Positions 36,781 through 46,590 of a stretch of DNA of 64,000 bases are shown in pieces. Each line of letters starts with the position of its first letter. Within the stretch, counting starts at the first letter, position 1. Source of the stretch: Betaproteobacteria bacterium (GTDB lineage Bacteria > Pseudomonadota > Gammaproteobacteria > Burkholderiales > Rhodocyclaceae); assembly GCA_016208415.1 (NCBI GenBank), contig JACQYB010000054.1, positions 19,081 to 83,080 on the forward strand. Direction: 5' to 3'. The notes below the pieces were generated by a model. That model was not told the DNA's origin and ran no database searches. It worked only from the letters and a program-made list of their open reading frames with translations. The translations under genes were made by a program, and so were the position numbers.

Positions 36781-37599
36781 ATGCACGCCAAACCCCATCC
36801 CAAGGCCGCTGCGCTGTCGCTCCTTTCCGCCCGGGGCGTGAGCGGGCTCAAGATCATTCCCCATCGCGCCATCCACAACCTGGCATTTCCCAAGTCACGG
36901 CTGTTGCAGGTCATCGGCTTGCCGACGCTCTTTACCCTGCTGGTGTGGGGCGCGCGCCAACCCCTGGCCTTTGCCTGGATGGGAATCACCGAGTTCTGGA
37001 TGCAGCGCCTCGAACTCGACGCCGCGCTATCGCTGGCCTACAGCGGGCCGGATTGGGTCGAACTGCTTCTGCCGACGCTGGAGGCACCGTCACCCATGGC
37101 CGACTGGTCCGTTTGGGCATGGAGCCTGATCGGAATCGCGGTGGTGTGGCTGGCCACCGGACGCATGCACGAGGCCTTCCTGCCGGTGCGACTGTTGCTC
37201 CGCCTGGTGTGCTTCGTACAACTCACCGCCCAGGTGTTCTTCGCCATCATGCCCGCCGCTTTTCCGCATTCGATTCCGCAGTACTTCACCAGCATGCTGG
37301 TGACGGGAATCGCCTTCATGCTGGTGATCCCGTGGGTGCACGCGCTGGTGTATTACATCCTGGATTTCCGCCTGATCCACAAGCTGGGACTGACCGCACT
37401 CACGCTGTGCTTCCTCGCCGTTGCCATTCCCCTGCAGGCCTCGCTGCACATCTGGCTGCTGCTCAATCTGACCATTCTGTTCCTGCCGCTGTTCTTCCTG
37501 GTGTTCAGCATTCCCCTGCTGATGCTGGGCTGCGTCGCGCTCTACGGCTATGCGATGAGCTGGCGCGTGCCCCAGGAACAGGATCACCTCGTGGAATGA
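36781..37599 (+). CDS. Polytopic membrane protein of the polysaccharide locus
   Basis: A 272-residue protein with about six or seven hydrophobic segments, for example near residues 42-66, 113-133, 144-165, 176-203 and 211-262. No recognised catalytic motif is visible. The ATG at 36781 lies 20 bp after the previous stop; an earlier in-frame ATG would overlap that gene. It could be a synthase partner or an acyl/polymer transporter. I do not recognise the family. Confidence 0.7.
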   Translation: MHAKPHPKAAALSLLSARGVSGLKIIPHRAIHNLAFPKSRLLQVIGLPTLFTLLVWGARQPLAFAWMGITEFWMQRLELDAALSLAYSGPDWVELLLPTLEAPSPMADWSVWAWSLIGIAVVWLATGRMHEAFLPVRLLLRLVCFVQLTAQVFFAIMPAAFPHSIPQYFTSMLVTGIAFMLVIPWVHALVYYILDFRLIHKLGLTALTLCFLAVAIPLQASLHIWLLLNLTILFLPLFFLVFSIPLLMLGCVALYGYAMSWRVPQEQDHLVE

Positions 37600-37759
37600 G
37601 CAGGCCCTCAAGCCTCACCGCGCCGACCCGTTATTGATGCAGCGGAGCGCTCGAAGCGGCCAGCCCCCCGCCCGGCCCTGGCGGCACGGGACGGAGGCGC
37701 GGTGCGATTCCCGCGTTCGAGTACCCCGACGGACCTCCGACAGCTCAGGGAAATTGACC

Positions 37760-38575
37760 ATGACCATGCCTATCGCCCGACGCGGCCTGCTCCTGCTGGC
37801 TACCGTCGCCTCGGCTTCCGCCAGCGCGGCCCCGGATTACACGATTGAACCGCCCACTCCCATGCCCCGCAACGGCTACATCGAGGCCGGGCTGGGGCAT
37901 CACCGGCTGTCAGGTGCCAATCCGGACTGGAACGACGTCTACGTGCGCGGCCAGTATGAGGCCAGCACCAGCACCTACTTTACCGGCGAGGCCGCCCACC
38001 AGCGCCATTTCGGGGGTTCCGGGAGCGTCTTCGGCGCCGGCGTCACCCACATCTTCGATGACGACTGGTACGGCTCGCTGGGCGGCATCGCCAGTTCCGG
38101 GGGCTTCTTCCTGCCGCGCTGGCGCGCGGACGCGACCCTCCACCGCAAGTTCCTGGAAGCCCGCAACCTCGATGTGAGACTCGGCATGGGCCACAACCGG
38201 GCCAAGGAAACCTACACCGATCGCATCTATTCCCTGGGTGCGGCCTACTATTTCGACGCGCCGTGGATCGCCGAAGGTGGGGTGACGCTCAACCGGAGCA
38301 CACCCGGCGACGTGTCTTCCAGGCGCGGCTTCGGGGCGCTGACCTGGGGGCGCGACAAGTCCCATTACCTCACCCTGCGCCACGAGGTCGGCCGCGAGGC
38401 CTACCAGATTGTCGGCAGCGGTAGCGCCATCAGCAACTTCTCCAGTCGCGAGACCGCCGCGGTGTGGCGCCAGTGGGTCACGAACCAGACTGGATTCAAC
38501 CTGCGATCCAGCTACTACTCCAACCCTTCCTACGATCGCGCAGGCCTGGAGATCGGCATCTTCTCGGAGTTCTAG
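37760..38575 (+). CDS. YaiO-like outer-membrane beta-barrel protein
   Basis: A 271-residue protein with a signal peptide (MTMPIARRGLLLLATVASASASA) and a mature part of alternating amphipathic strands (YIEAGLGHHRLSG, YFTGEAAHQRHFGG, LDVRLGMGHNRAK). It ends in Phe (IFSEF), the outer-membrane barrel signature. Length and layout match the YaiO family (E. coli YaiO is encoded with the GT2 YaiP and deacetylase YaiS) and the barrel part of export porins such as PgaA. The start follows AGGGAA. As the last gene of the locus it is the natural candidate for the export pore. Confidence 0.78.
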   Translation: MTMPIARRGLLLLATVASASASAAPDYTIEPPTPMPRNGYIEAGLGHHRLSGANPDWNDVYVRGQYEASTSTYFTGEAAHQRHFGGSGSVFGAGVTHIFDDDWYGSLGGIASSGGFFLPRWRADATLHRKFLEARNLDVRLGMGHNRAKETYTDRIYSLGAAYYFDAPWIAEGGVTLNRSTPGDVSSRRGFGALTWGRDKSHYLTLRHEVGREAYQIVGSGSAISNFSSRETAAVWRQWVTNQTGFNLRSSYYSNPSYDRAGLEIGIFSEF

Positions 38576-38592
38576 CCCCGGATTTCCGGGGC
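38575..38592 (+). terminator. Hairpin at the end of the polysaccharide locus
   Basis: GCCCCGG pairs with CCGGGGC across a 4-base loop, beginning at the last base of the YaiO-like stop codon. There is no T-run directly after it, so it is at most a weak or factor-assisted terminator between the locus and prfB. Confidence 0.45.
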
Positions 38593-38743
38593 CTGTGCGT
38601 TCGTTACCTTGATTTTCCGTTTTCAATCGGCATGTAGCGCGGTTCCAGCATTCCCCAACGACTTGCCCCTAAATACAAGATATCAAGGATCAAGTCTTCA
38701 TAACGGATGCCTTCGGATTTTACCTGGAGACCGAGGGCAAGCC

Positions 38744-39848
38744 ATGGACGCCGAACGCCTCAACCTCATCGCCGGCCGCCTGGCCGACCTGCGTGCCCGC
38801 GCGCAGGAACTGCGGAGGTATCTTTGACTACCCCACCAAGTCCGACCGTCTGGAAGAAGTAGTCCGCACGCTGGAAGACCCCGCCGTCTGGGCCGATCCC
38901 GCCCGCGCCCAGGAACTGGGCAAGGAGCGCAAGTCGCTGGAAGCCGTGGTGCTCGCACTGCGCGATGTGGACGCGGGCCTGCGCGATACCCATGAACTGT
39001 TCGATCTCGCCCGCGAAGAGGATGACGAAGACACGCTCGCCAGCGTCGAAACCGACGCCGGCGGCCTGGAAAAACAGATCGCGGCGCTGGAGTTCCGCCG
39101 CATGTTCTCCAACCCGATGGATCCTGCCAACTGCTTCATCGAGGTCAATGCCGGCGCCGGCGGCACCGAGGCCCAGGACTGGGCGTCCATGCTGGAGCGC
39201 ATGTACCTGCGCTATTGCGAGCGCCGCGGCTTCCAGTCCGAACTGCTGGAGGAGTCGGAAGGCGAAGTCGCCGGCATCAAGAGCGCCACCATCAAGGTCA
39301 GCGGCGACTACGCCTACGGCATGCTGCGCACGGAAATCGGCGTTCATCGCCTGGTGCGCAAGTCACCGTTCGACTCCAACGCCCGACGCCACACCAGTTT
39401 CGCCAGCGTGTTCGTCTATCCGGAGGTCGACGACTCCATCGAGATCGAGATCAACCCCGCCGACGTGCGCACCGACACCTTCCGCGCCTCGGGCGCGGGC
39501 GGCCAGCACATCAACAAGACCGATTCGGCGGTCCGACTCACCCACGTCCCCACCAACATCGTGGTGCAGTGCCAGAACGACCGTTCCCAGCATCGCAACC
39601 GCGACGAAGCGTGGAAGATGCTGCGCGCCCGCCTGTTCGAACTGGAACTGCGCAAGCGCCAGGCCGAGCAGCAGAAGCTGGAAGACTCCAAGACGGACAT
39701 CGGCTGGGGCCACCAGATCCGCTCCTACGTGCTGGACCAGTCGCGCATCAAGGACTTGCGTACCAACGTCGAAATCGGCAACACCCAGGCCGTGCTGGAC
39801 GGCGATCTCGATACCTTCATCGAGGCCAGCCTGAAGCAGGGCGTGTAA
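38744..39848 (+). CDS. prfB: Peptide chain release factor 2, programmed +1 frameshift
   Basis: RF2 ends translation at UGA and UAA. The first 27 codons (from ATG 38744) end in CTT followed by an in-frame TGA at 38825-38827. Skipping one T gives GAC in the +1 frame, and reading continues to 39848 for a normal 367-residue protein. The slip context is GGAGG-TAT-CTT-TGA-C, the conserved autoregulatory site where low RF2 favours frameshifting; the internal Shine-Dalgarno-like GGAGG is present. The product has SPF (recognition) in [11 protein letters not shown] and GGQ (catalytic) in [14 protein letters not shown]. lysS follows 23 bp later. Confidence 0.97.
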
Positions 39849-39871
39849 CCACTATCGGGCCGCGCACTAAC

Positions 39872-41374
39872 ATGGAAGAACAGAAACCCACCCCCCAGGA
39901 CGAGAACCAGATCATCGCCGAGCGGCGCGAAAAGCTGCGCGCCCTGCGGCAGGCCGGGCCCGCTTTTCCCAACGACTTCCAGCGCGAAAACACCGCCGCC
40001 AAGCTGGACGAACTCTACGGCGACAAGGGCCGCGAAGAGCTGGAAGCCATGCCCGTCAGCGTCAAGGTGGCCGGGCGCATGATGCTCAAGCGCGTCATGG
40101 GCAAGGCCAGCTTCGCCACGCTGCAGGACCTGTCCGGGCGCATCCAGCTCTACGTGACCAACGACGGCACCGGCGCCGAGGTCCACGCCGCATTCAAGCA
40201 CTGGGACATCGGCGACATCGTGGCGGCGCAGGGCACGCTGTTCCGCACCCGCACCGGCGAACTCACCGTGCTGTGCAGCCAGGTACGCCTGCTGTCGAAG
40301 GCGCTGCGCCCCCTGCCCGACAAGTTCCATGGCCTCACCGACCAGGAGCAGAAGTACCGCGCCCGCTACCTGGACCTCATCACCAGCGATCGCACCCGCT
40401 GGCTGTTCGTGGTGCGCTCGCGCATCATCCAGTCCATGCGGCAGTACATGACCGGGCACGGCTTCCTGGAAGTGGAAACGCCCATGATGCACCCCATCCC
40501 CGGCGGTGCCGCAGCGCGCCCTTTCAAGACCCACCACAACGCGCTGGACATGGAGCTGTTCCTGCGCATCGCCCCCGAGCTCTATCTCAAGCGGCTGGTG
40601 GTGGGCGGCATGGAGAAGGTCTTCGAGATCAACCGCAACTTCCGCAACGAGGGCATCTCCACCCGCCACAACCCCGAATTCACCATGATGGAGTTCTACG
40701 AGGCGTATTCCGACTACCGCCTGCTCATGAACTTCACCGAAGGATTGTTGCGCCACTCGGCCCAGGAGGCGCTGGGCACGCTGCAGGTCGAGTACCAGGG
40801 GCGCCCCCTGGATCTCTCCCGGCCGTTTCGCCGCATGACCACCATCGAGGCCGTCCACCACTACCACCCCGGATTCAGCCTCGAGCAGTTGGGCGACGAA
40901 TCCTGGCTACGGCGCAAGCTGGCCGATCTCAAGGTGGAAGCCAAGCCCATGGCGGGCATCGGCACGCTGCAGATGCAGTTGTTCGAGGAGACCACCGAGG
41001 CGGAGTTGTTCGAACCCACCTTCATCATCGACTACCCCGCGGAAGTCTCGCCCCTGGCGCGCCGCTCCGACGCCTACCCGGACGTGGCCGAGCGCTTCGA
41101 GCTATACGTCGCCGGGCGCGAGATCGCCAACGGCTTCTCCGAGCTCAATGACCCGGAAGATCAGGCGGAGCGCTTCAACCAGCAGGCGGCCGCCAAGGAG
41201 GCCGGGGACGAGGAAGCGATGTATTACGACGCCGACTACATCCGCGCCCTGGAGTATGGCCTGCCCCCCACCGCCGGCTGCGGCGTGGGCATCGACCGCC
41301 TGGTGATGCTGCTCACCGACGCGCCCTCCATCCGGGACGTCATCCTCTTCCCGCAGTTGCGCCCCGAGGCCTGA
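39872..41374 (+). CDS. lysS: Lysyl-tRNA synthetase, class II
   Basis: A 500-residue homodimeric enzyme. An N-terminal OB-fold anticodon-binding domain ([16 protein letters not shown], about 66-150) is followed by the class II catalytic core: motif 1 around [20 protein letters not shown], motif 2 [18 protein letters not shown] and motif 3 [14 protein letters not shown]. It charges tRNA-Lys in the cytosol. The order prfB-lysS is the usual proteobacterial arrangement. No mobile or duplicated copy is seen. Confidence 0.97.
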   Translation: MEEQKPTPQDENQIIAERREKLRALRQAGPAFPNDFQRENTAAKLDELYGDKGREELEAMPVSVKVAGRMMLKRVMGKASFATLQDLSGRIQLYVTNDGTGAEVHAAFKHWDIGDIVAAQGTLFRTRTGELTVLCSQVRLLSKALRPLPDKFHGLTDQEQKYRARYLDLITSDRTRWLFVVRSRIIQSMRQYMTGHGFLEVETPMMHPIPGGAAARPFKTHHNALDMELFLRIAPELYLKRLVVGGMEKVFEINRNFRNEGISTRHNPEFTMMEFYEAYSDYRLLMNFTEGLLRHSAQEALGTLQVEYQGRPLDLSRPFRRMTTIEAVHHYHPGFSLEQLGDESWLRRKLADLKVEAKPMAGIGTLQMQLFEETTEAELFEPTFIIDYPAEVSPLARRSDAYPDVAERFELYVAGREIANGFSELNDPEDQAERFNQQAAAKEAGDEEAMYYDADYIRALEYGLPPTAGCGVGIDRLVMLLTDAPSIRDVILFPQLRPEA

Positions 41375-41455
41375 GCGGCGTGTCCGCGGTTGGACCGAGC
41401 GCCCCGTGACGGAGGCGTTGGGATCGAAGCCCGCCGCTGAGCCGGCACGCAAGCC

Positions 41456-43363
41456 ATGAGCCGCCTGGAGATCGAACCCGGCCGCCTCGACTTCGACGCA
41501 GACGGCGTACCCGCCAGCCCTGCCTACGGCGATGTCTTTCACAGCGCCGCGGGTGGCCCGGAGCAGGCGCGGCACGTCTTCCTCCACGGCAATGGACTCC
41601 CTCGACGCTGGGCCGGGCGGCAGCACTACGCCATCCTTGAGACGGGCTTCGGCCTCGGCCTGAACTTCCTCGCCACCTGGGCCGCCCTGCGCCAGGATTC
41701 CAGCGCCCCGCGACGCCTTGATTTCTTTTCCGCCGAGCGCCACCCGCTCACCCGCGACGATCTTCAGCGCGCCCACCAGCATTGGCCCGCACTGGAGCCG
41801 CTGGCGCGCCAGTTGCGTGCCGCCTGGCCGCCGCTCATGTCGGGATTCCACCGCCTGCACCTGGACGGCGGGCGGGTCACCCTGACACTGCTGCTGGGCG
41901 ACGCCCTTGAAGCCCTGAGCCGCCTGGACGGCTGCTTCGACGCCATCTATCTGGATGGCTTCAGCCCGTCCCGCAATCCGCACATGTGGTCACCGGACCT
42001 GTTTGCGCAACTTGCCCGCCTCGGCTGCGCCAGCGCAACGCTCGCCACCTGGTCGGTGGCCGGAGAGGTACGGCGCGGGCTGACGGAAGCCGGTTTCGAA
42101 CTGGACCGGCGCCCCGGCTTCGGCGACAAGCGCGAGATGCTTGTCGGCCGGCGATCCGGCCCCGAGACGGGCACCGCCGAGCGTGCCGCAGCGCGCCGCG
42201 CTGTGGTCATCGGCGCGGGACTGGCCGGGTCCGCCGTCGCCGAGCGGCTGGCGGCCCGGGACTGGAGCGTCACCGTGCTGGAGCGCCAGCGGACACCGGC
42301 GAGCGGTGCTTCCGGCAATCCCGCGGGCATCCTGCTGCCGCTGTTCAACCTCATAGACGGCCCCAGGGCGCGGCTGTCCCGCGCCTGCCTGCTGTACGCG
42401 CTGCGCCACCTCGGCGCCCTGGCCGACGAAGGTGCGCCGCTGCGCCACCAAGCCTGCGGCGTGCTGCAACTGGCCCGCGACGCCGACCACGCCGCACGCC
42501 AGCAGCGCATCGTCGAGGCACTGGCCCTGCCCCCATCGGTCCTGGACTACGTCGACACTGCCGCCGCGGCACGGCTTTGCAGCCAGGCTGTGGCGGGCCC
42601 CGGGTGGTGGTTTGAGAGCGCCGGCTGGGTCTGTCCGCCCGACTACTGCGCCGCCAATCTGTTCCGCCATGCGGGGTGCGTGGATCTTCGCCTCGGCGCC
42701 AGCGCCTCACGTATCGTTGGCGCCAACGACGACTGGACCGTGCTGGACGAGAGGGGCATGGCTCTGGCTTGTGCGCCGGTGGTCATCCTCGCCTCGGGTT
42801 ACGAAGCCGCTCAACTCGCACAGGCAAAGCACTTGCCGCTGACCCCGGTACGCGGCCAGGTGAGCTACTTGCCCGCCTCCCGGACCCGCCCTCTTCGCGT
42901 GCCGGTATGCCGGGAGGGCTACGTCACCCCGGCCATCGACGGCATCCACTGCTTCGGCGCCAGCTTCGCCACGGGTATCGGCGATCCGCGGCCCACCACC
43001 GCTGACCACGACGCCAATCTCGCGCGGCTGGAACGCGTACTGCCGGGCTTCGCCGCGGGGACGGACGCCGGCACGCTGCAAGGCAGGGTCGGCTGGCGCA
43101 CCGCAACCCCGGACCGGATGCCGATGGTGGGAGCCCTGTCGCCGGCTGACATGGCAGACACACCCGCGCACGTCGCCTCGCATCGGCGGGGACTTCATGT
43201 CTTGCTCGGCCTGGGGGCTCGCGGCATGGTCTGGGGGCAGCTCTGTGCCGAACTCCTTGCCGCCCGGATCAACGGCGAGCCGTTGCCGCTGGAGCGCGAA
43301 CTCGTGGCAGCACTGGAAGTCGAGCGTTTCGTCCGCGGGCGGCGCCGCACCGCCCCTCGCTGA
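41456..43363 (+). CDS. mnmC: Bifunctional tRNA wobble-uridine modification enzyme MnmC
   Basis: A 635-residue two-domain protein that finishes mnm5(s2)U34 in tRNAs. The N-terminal methyltransferase domain (about 1-240) contains FGLGLNFLATWAAL, LLGDALEAL and the DUF752-type DAIYLDGFSPSRNPHMW. The C-terminal FAD-dependent oxidase domain begins with GAGLAGSAVAERLA at about residue 252 and ends near GLGARGMVWGQLCAELLA. The order of domains (methyltransferase, then oxidase) is the normal MnmC fusion. It starts about 80 bp after lysS. Confidence 0.94.
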   Translation: MSRLEIEPGRLDFDADGVPASPAYGDVFHSAAGGPEQARHVFLHGNGLPRRWAGRQHYAILETGFGLGLNFLATWAALRQDSSAPRRLDFFSAERHPLTRDDLQRAHQHWPALEPLARQLRAAWPPLMSGFHRLHLDGGRVTLTLLLGDALEALSRLDGCFDAIYLDGFSPSRNPHMWSPDLFAQLARLGCASATLATWSVAGEVRRGLTEAGFELDRRPGFGDKREMLVGRRSGPETGTAERAAARRAVVIGAGLAGSAVAERLAARDWSVTVLERQRTPASGASGNPAGILLPLFNLIDGPRARLSRACLLYALRHLGALADEGAPLRHQACGVLQLARDADHAARQQRIVEALALPPSVLDYVDTAAAARLCSQAVAGPGWWFESAGWVCPPDYCAANLFRHAGCVDLRLGASASRIVGANDDWTVLDERGMALACAPVVILASGYEAAQLAQAKHLPLTPVRGQVSYLPASRTRPLRVPVCREGYVTPAIDGIHCFGASFATGIGDPRPTTADHDANLARLERVLPGFAAGTDAGTLQGRVGWRTATPDRMPMVGALSPADMADTPAHVASHRRGLHVLLGLGARGMVWGQLCAELLAARINGEPLPLERELVAALEVERFVRGRRRTAPR

Positions 43364-43513
43364 CCTGGGGTTGATCACCCGCATCCCGGCGGCGCATTTT
43401 CCGTGTCGGCCTGCCGCGACGACGCAAGGCGTTCTTGTAACCGGATGTGTCGGGGGTCATCGCGTGTCGCGGGGATGCGTTATTTTTCCGGCCAGCCCAA
43501 CAAGGAGATGAAC

Positions 43514-44257
43514 ATGCAAACAGACATCGCGCCGCGCCATAGGCTTCACCCCCTGCTTTGGGTAGCGGCCGTTTCCGTGATTGTCTTCAGCCTGGCGGGT
43601 GTCGGCGCCATCACCGGCCTGATTCCCGTGGCAGGCGGGAAGACCGGGGACACGGTGACGCAGAACGCACCCCCACAAACCGCCGCGCCGCCGGTCGGCG
43701 CACCGCCGGTTGCATCGTCCGCGCCTGCACCCGCCGCCAGCGCGCCCGCGCCGGCCGCCGCGCAGGCCCCCGCCACAGAAAGACGCGCAACCCCCGCCAA
43801 GGCCGCCCCGGCAAGGACCGCCCGAGCCGACAGGGCCATGACCGTCGAGAAGAACCCGCCTGGGCCACTTCCCCCCGTTTCCGGGACGACGCCAGAGCCG
43901 GCCAAGCCCGCGGCCGCGCCTTGCCGGGAATGTGGCACCGTCGAGTCGGTGCGGGAGGTGCAAGAGAAGGGCGACGGATCGGGAATCGGCGCCGTGGCGG
44001 GAGGCGTTGTGGGCGGTCTGCTTGGCCACCAGATCGGCGGCGGCCGCGGCAAGGATCTTGCCACGGTGGCAGGAGCGGTGGGCGGCGCGGTGGCCGGGCA
44101 CCAGATCGAGAAATCGGTGCGCAAGACCACCCGCTACGAAGTCACGGTGCGCTTCGAGGACGGCAGCACCAAAGTCTTCTCCCAGGACCAGCAACCCACC
44201 TGGCGCAGCGGTGACCGGGTGAAGGTGACCAACGGAGCGATTGCGGCCGAGTTCTAA
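43514..44257 (+). CDS. Glycine-zipper 2TM-domain protein
   Basis: A 247-residue envelope protein. An N-terminal membrane anchor (LLWVAAVSVIVFSLAGVGAI) is followed by a Pro/Ala-rich linker (about 55-130) and a CRECGTVESVREV motif. A glycine-zipper region (GIGAVAGGVVGGLLGHQ and VAGAVGGAVAGHQ, about 165-205) then leads to a short beta-rich end (YEVTVRFEDGSTKVF). This is the SlyB/Rickettsia 17-kDa-like arrangement seen in many betaproteobacterial envelope proteins; its exact role is unknown. The ATG at 43514 is chosen because AAGGAG lies six bases upstream, whereas the ATG at 43508 directly abuts it. Confidence 0.82.
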   Translation: MQTDIAPRHRLHPLLWVAAVSVIVFSLAGVGAITGLIPVAGGKTGDTVTQNAPPQTAAPPVGAPPVASSAPAPAASAPAPAAAQAPATERRATPAKAAPARTARADRAMTVEKNPPGPLPPVSGTTPEPAKPAAAPCRECGTVESVREVQEKGDGSGIGAVAGGVVGGLLGHQIGGGRGKDLATVAGAVGGAVAGHQIEKSVRKTTRYEVTVRFEDGSTKVFSQDQQPTWRSGDRVKVTNGAIAAEF

Positions 44258-44277
44258 TTCCCTCGTCGCGCCGGGAA

Positions 44278-44298
44278 GAGCGCCCCGCCGGGGCGCTC
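44278..44298. terminator. Bidirectional hairpin between convergent genes
   Basis: GAGCGCCCC and GGGGCGCTC form a perfect 9-bp stem with a 3-base loop between the ends of the glycine-zipper gene and gltX. There is no long T-run on either side, but the position suits termination of both. Confidence 0.55.
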
Positions 44299-44304
44299 CG
44301 TCGT

Positions 44305-45687
44305 CTACAGCGCACTCAGGCGCGCCAGCACCAGATCCCGGCCCATCACCTCCAGCACCGCGTCGATGGACGGCGTCTGGGTCTGCGCCAGCACCGCCAC
44401 CCGCAATGGAATGGCCAGTTGCGGCATCTTGAGCTTGTGGGCGGCCATCACCTCCTTCAGCGCCGCGGACAGGGACTGCGCCTGCCATTCCACCGTCTCG
44501 AACCGGTGCGCCAGATCGGCCAGAGCGACACGAGCGGCCGGTGTCAGATGCCTGTCTGTCAATTCCTCGGGCAGGTGAGGCATGGCGTAGAAGGGGTGGG
44601 CTGCGTCGGCCAGTTCGTTGAGGGTGGCGACGCGATCCCGGTAGAGGGCAACCACCCGTTCCAGCGCCGGTTGCACACCTACTGTGACGCCGCTGGCCTC
44701 CATCCTCTTGCGCGCCTCGCCCGCCAGGCGCCCAAGGTCTGCTCCACGAAGATAGTGCTGGTTGAGCCACAACAGCTTCTCGGTGTTGAACTGAGCGGCG
44801 GAGGCGGTGATGTGGTCGAGATCGAACCACTGGCAAAACTGCTCCATGGAGAAGATCTCGTCGTCGCCGTGGGACCACCCCAGGCGCGCCAGGTAGTTGA
44901 GCACCGCCTCCGGCAGGAATCCATCGGCGTCGTACTGCATCACGCTGACCGCGCCGTGCCGCTTCGACAACTTCTGTCCGTCCGGGCCAAGAATCATCGA
45001 CAGGTGGGCATACTGCGGCACCGGCTGGCCCAGCGCCCTGAGGATGTTGATCTGGCGCGGGGTATTGTTGACGTGGTCGTCGCCGCGGATCACGTGCGTG
45101 ATGCCCATGTCGAAATCATCGACCACGACGCCGAAGTTGTAGGTCGGCACGCCATCGGCGCGTAGCAGCACCAGGTCGTCGAGTTCGCGGTTGGCAATCT
45201 CTATGCGCCCCTTCACCAGGTCGTCCCAGGCCACCGCGCCATCATGAGGGTTCCGGAAGCGCAGCACCGGCTTTACCCCCTCGTGGTGGCCTGTGCGATG
45301 ACGGCAGCGCTCGTCGTAACGGGGTTTCTCACCGCGGGCGCGCTGACCTTCGCGCATCGCCTCGAGTTCCTCCCGGGTGCAATAGCACCAGTAGGCATGG
45401 CCTTCCGCGAGCAATTGCTGCGCCACCTCGCTGTAGCGCGCCAGGCGCTGCATCTGGAAGAAAGGGCCTTCATCCCATGACAGACCCAGCCAGCCCATGC
45501 CGTCGAGGATGGCATCTATCGAAACCTGGGTAGAACGCTCGACATCCGTATCCTCCACGCGCAGGATGAATTTCCCACCGTGCCGACGGGCAAACGCCCA
45601 TGAAAACAGCGCGGTGCGCGCGCCACCGATGTGCAGAAAGCCGGTCGGACTGGGCGCGAACCGCGTACGGACTGGAGGCTGGCTCAT
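44305..45687 (-). CDS. gltX: Glutamyl-tRNA synthetase
   Basis: A 460-residue class I synthetase. The HIGH motif appears in [14 protein letters not shown] near residue 12-24 and the KMSKS equivalent in [22 protein letters not shown] lies in the catalytic fold, and the anticodon-binding domain has a C-terminus ending [18 protein letters not shown] Cys/His cluster ([15 protein letters not shown]) resembles the zinc site of bacterial GluRS. It charges tRNA-Glu. The ATG at 45687 follows a plausible TACAAT -10 box about 28 bp upstream. Confidence 0.96.
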   Translation of the reverse strand: MSQPPVRTRFAPSPTGFLHIGGARTALFSWAFARRHGGKFILRVEDTDVERSTQVSIDAILDGMGWLGLSWDEGPFFQMQRLARYSEVAQQLLAEGHAYWCYCTREELEAMREGQRARGEKPRYDERCRHRTGHHEGVKPVLRFRNPHDGAVAWDDLVKGRIEIANRELDDLVLLRADGVPTYNFGVVVDDFDMGITHVIRGDDHVNNTPRQINILRALGQPVPQYAHLSMILGPDGQKLSKRHGAVSVMQYDADGFLPEAVLNYLARLGWSHGDDEIFSMEQFCQWFDLDHITASAAQFNTEKLLWLNQHYLRGADLGRLAGEARKRMEASGVTVGVQPALERVVALYRDRVATLNELADAAHPFYAMPHLPEELTDRHLTPAARVALADLAHRFETVEWQAQSLSAALKEVMAAHKLKMPQLAIPLRVAVLAQTQTPSIDAVLEVMGRDLVLARLSAL

Positions 45688-45837
45688 GGAATACGGGCCG
45701 GGCGAAAAGCGGATATTGTAAGTACTTCAAACGCACATGGGAGTCTTGCGCCAGAGACTGCGAGTTCCGGAATTGCGCCATGCCGCGCACCGGATGAACG
45801 AGGATCGACGTTCCCTCGCTTCCCTCGCCTCCTACAA

Positions 45838-45866
45838 TTGATGCGTATCCAGATTTGTGGTCAAAT
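45838..45866 (+). promoter_or_regulatory. Possible promoter of tRNA-Val(CAC)
   Basis: TTGATG (45838-45843) and TCAAAT (45861-45866) are spaced by 17 bp, each matching four of six consensus bases. The tRNA begins 15 bp after the -10 box. Confidence 0.35.
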
Positions 45867-45881
45867 ACCGCCCTCCCGCAA

Positions 45882-45956
45882 GGGTGGTTAGCTCAGCGGT
45901 AGAGCACTGCCTTCACACGGCAGGGGCCACTGGTTCGATCCCAGTACCACCCACCA
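45882..45956 (+). tRNA. tRNA-Val (anticodon CAC)
   Basis: A complete cloverleaf: acceptor GGGTGGT pairs with ACCACCC, the D arm is GCTCAGCGGTAGAGC, and the anticodon stem CTGCC/GGCAG encloses loop TTCACAC with CAC in the anticodon position. The T arm contains GGTTCGATCC and CCA is encoded. It reads GUG codons. Confidence 0.96.
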
Positions 45957-45961
45957 GATTC

Positions 45962-45993
45962 AAGACCCGGCGTCACCCGTGCCGGGTCTTTTC
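45962..45993 (+). terminator. Rho-independent terminator of tRNA-Val(CAC)
   Basis: AAGACCCGGC pairs with GCCGGGTCTT across a 9-base loop and is followed by TTTTC. It lies five bases past the tRNA CCA end. Confidence 0.85.
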
Positions 45994-46112
45994 ATTTCTG
46001 CATTCCGCAACCCCAAGACGATTGGCCGCCACGCGACAACGCGGCGGTACGAAAAGTGGATTCTGGGCAAACCACGGTCGGCGTGGCAAACGTCAGGCGC
46101 ACACCGCCGCAC

Positions 46113-46140
46113 AAAAAAAAAGCCGGGGCGAACCCCGGCT
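46113..46140 (-). terminator. Rho-independent terminator facing leftward
   Basis: AGCCGGGG and CCCCGGCT form a perfect 8-bp stem with a 4-base loop. On the minus strand it is followed by nine T residues, while the plus strand has no T-run. A leftward transcript must therefore end here, and the nearest candidate is the small frame at 46237-46590. Confidence 0.8.
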
Positions 46141-46236
46141 AACCAACAGCGGCTTGGGAACCTTTATCGGTCGCTTGGGATCTGCCGCCGCAATCCCGCG
46201 AACCAGGGGGCCTGCCCCCTTCACCCGCCGCCCCGC

Positions 46237-46590
46237 TTAAAGGGCTTGGCCGGCGAGAATGATCGATGAACCGTCGTACCTGACGCGCCGCCTCGGTACG
46301 GCTCCTGCTGGTATTTCCGCATGGCCCGGTCCGGGTCCCACGAGACCCAGGGCCTCCGCACTCACCCGCAACTGCTGCGCTTGGGTAAGCGACGCGAAGG
46401 GGCCGAAGAACCTACCCTTCCGGCCGCCACCCCCACCCTGGGGACGCGCCGACCACAAGACCAGATAAAAACCTTGTCCAAGCTTTCCGCGTTCCTGATC
46501 CTCGGGGATGGAGCGCCTTATTCTTGGCTGACTGCCATCGCACTCGCGCTCTACATGCCGCAAGTGCGCCAGATTCTGTGTGCCAGACAT
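46237..46590 (-). CDS. Possible small hypothetical protein
   Basis: A 117-codon frame lying 97 bp upstream of a strong leftward terminator. Its middle (GFYLVLWSARPQ, RFFGPFASLTQAQQL) is compatible with a compact folded domain and slightly resembles SPOR-type repeats. The N-terminus and the Gly-rich stretch are less protein-like. I do not recognise the family, and the start codon is uncertain. The terminator is the main support for expression of something here; a non-coding RNA is the alternative. Confidence 0.3.
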   Translation of the reverse strand: MSGTQNLAHLRHVERECDGSQPRIRRSIPEDQERGKLGQGFYLVLWSARPQGGGGGRKGRFFGPFASLTQAQQLRVSAEALGLVGPGPGHAEIPAGAVPRRRVRYDGSSIILAGQAL

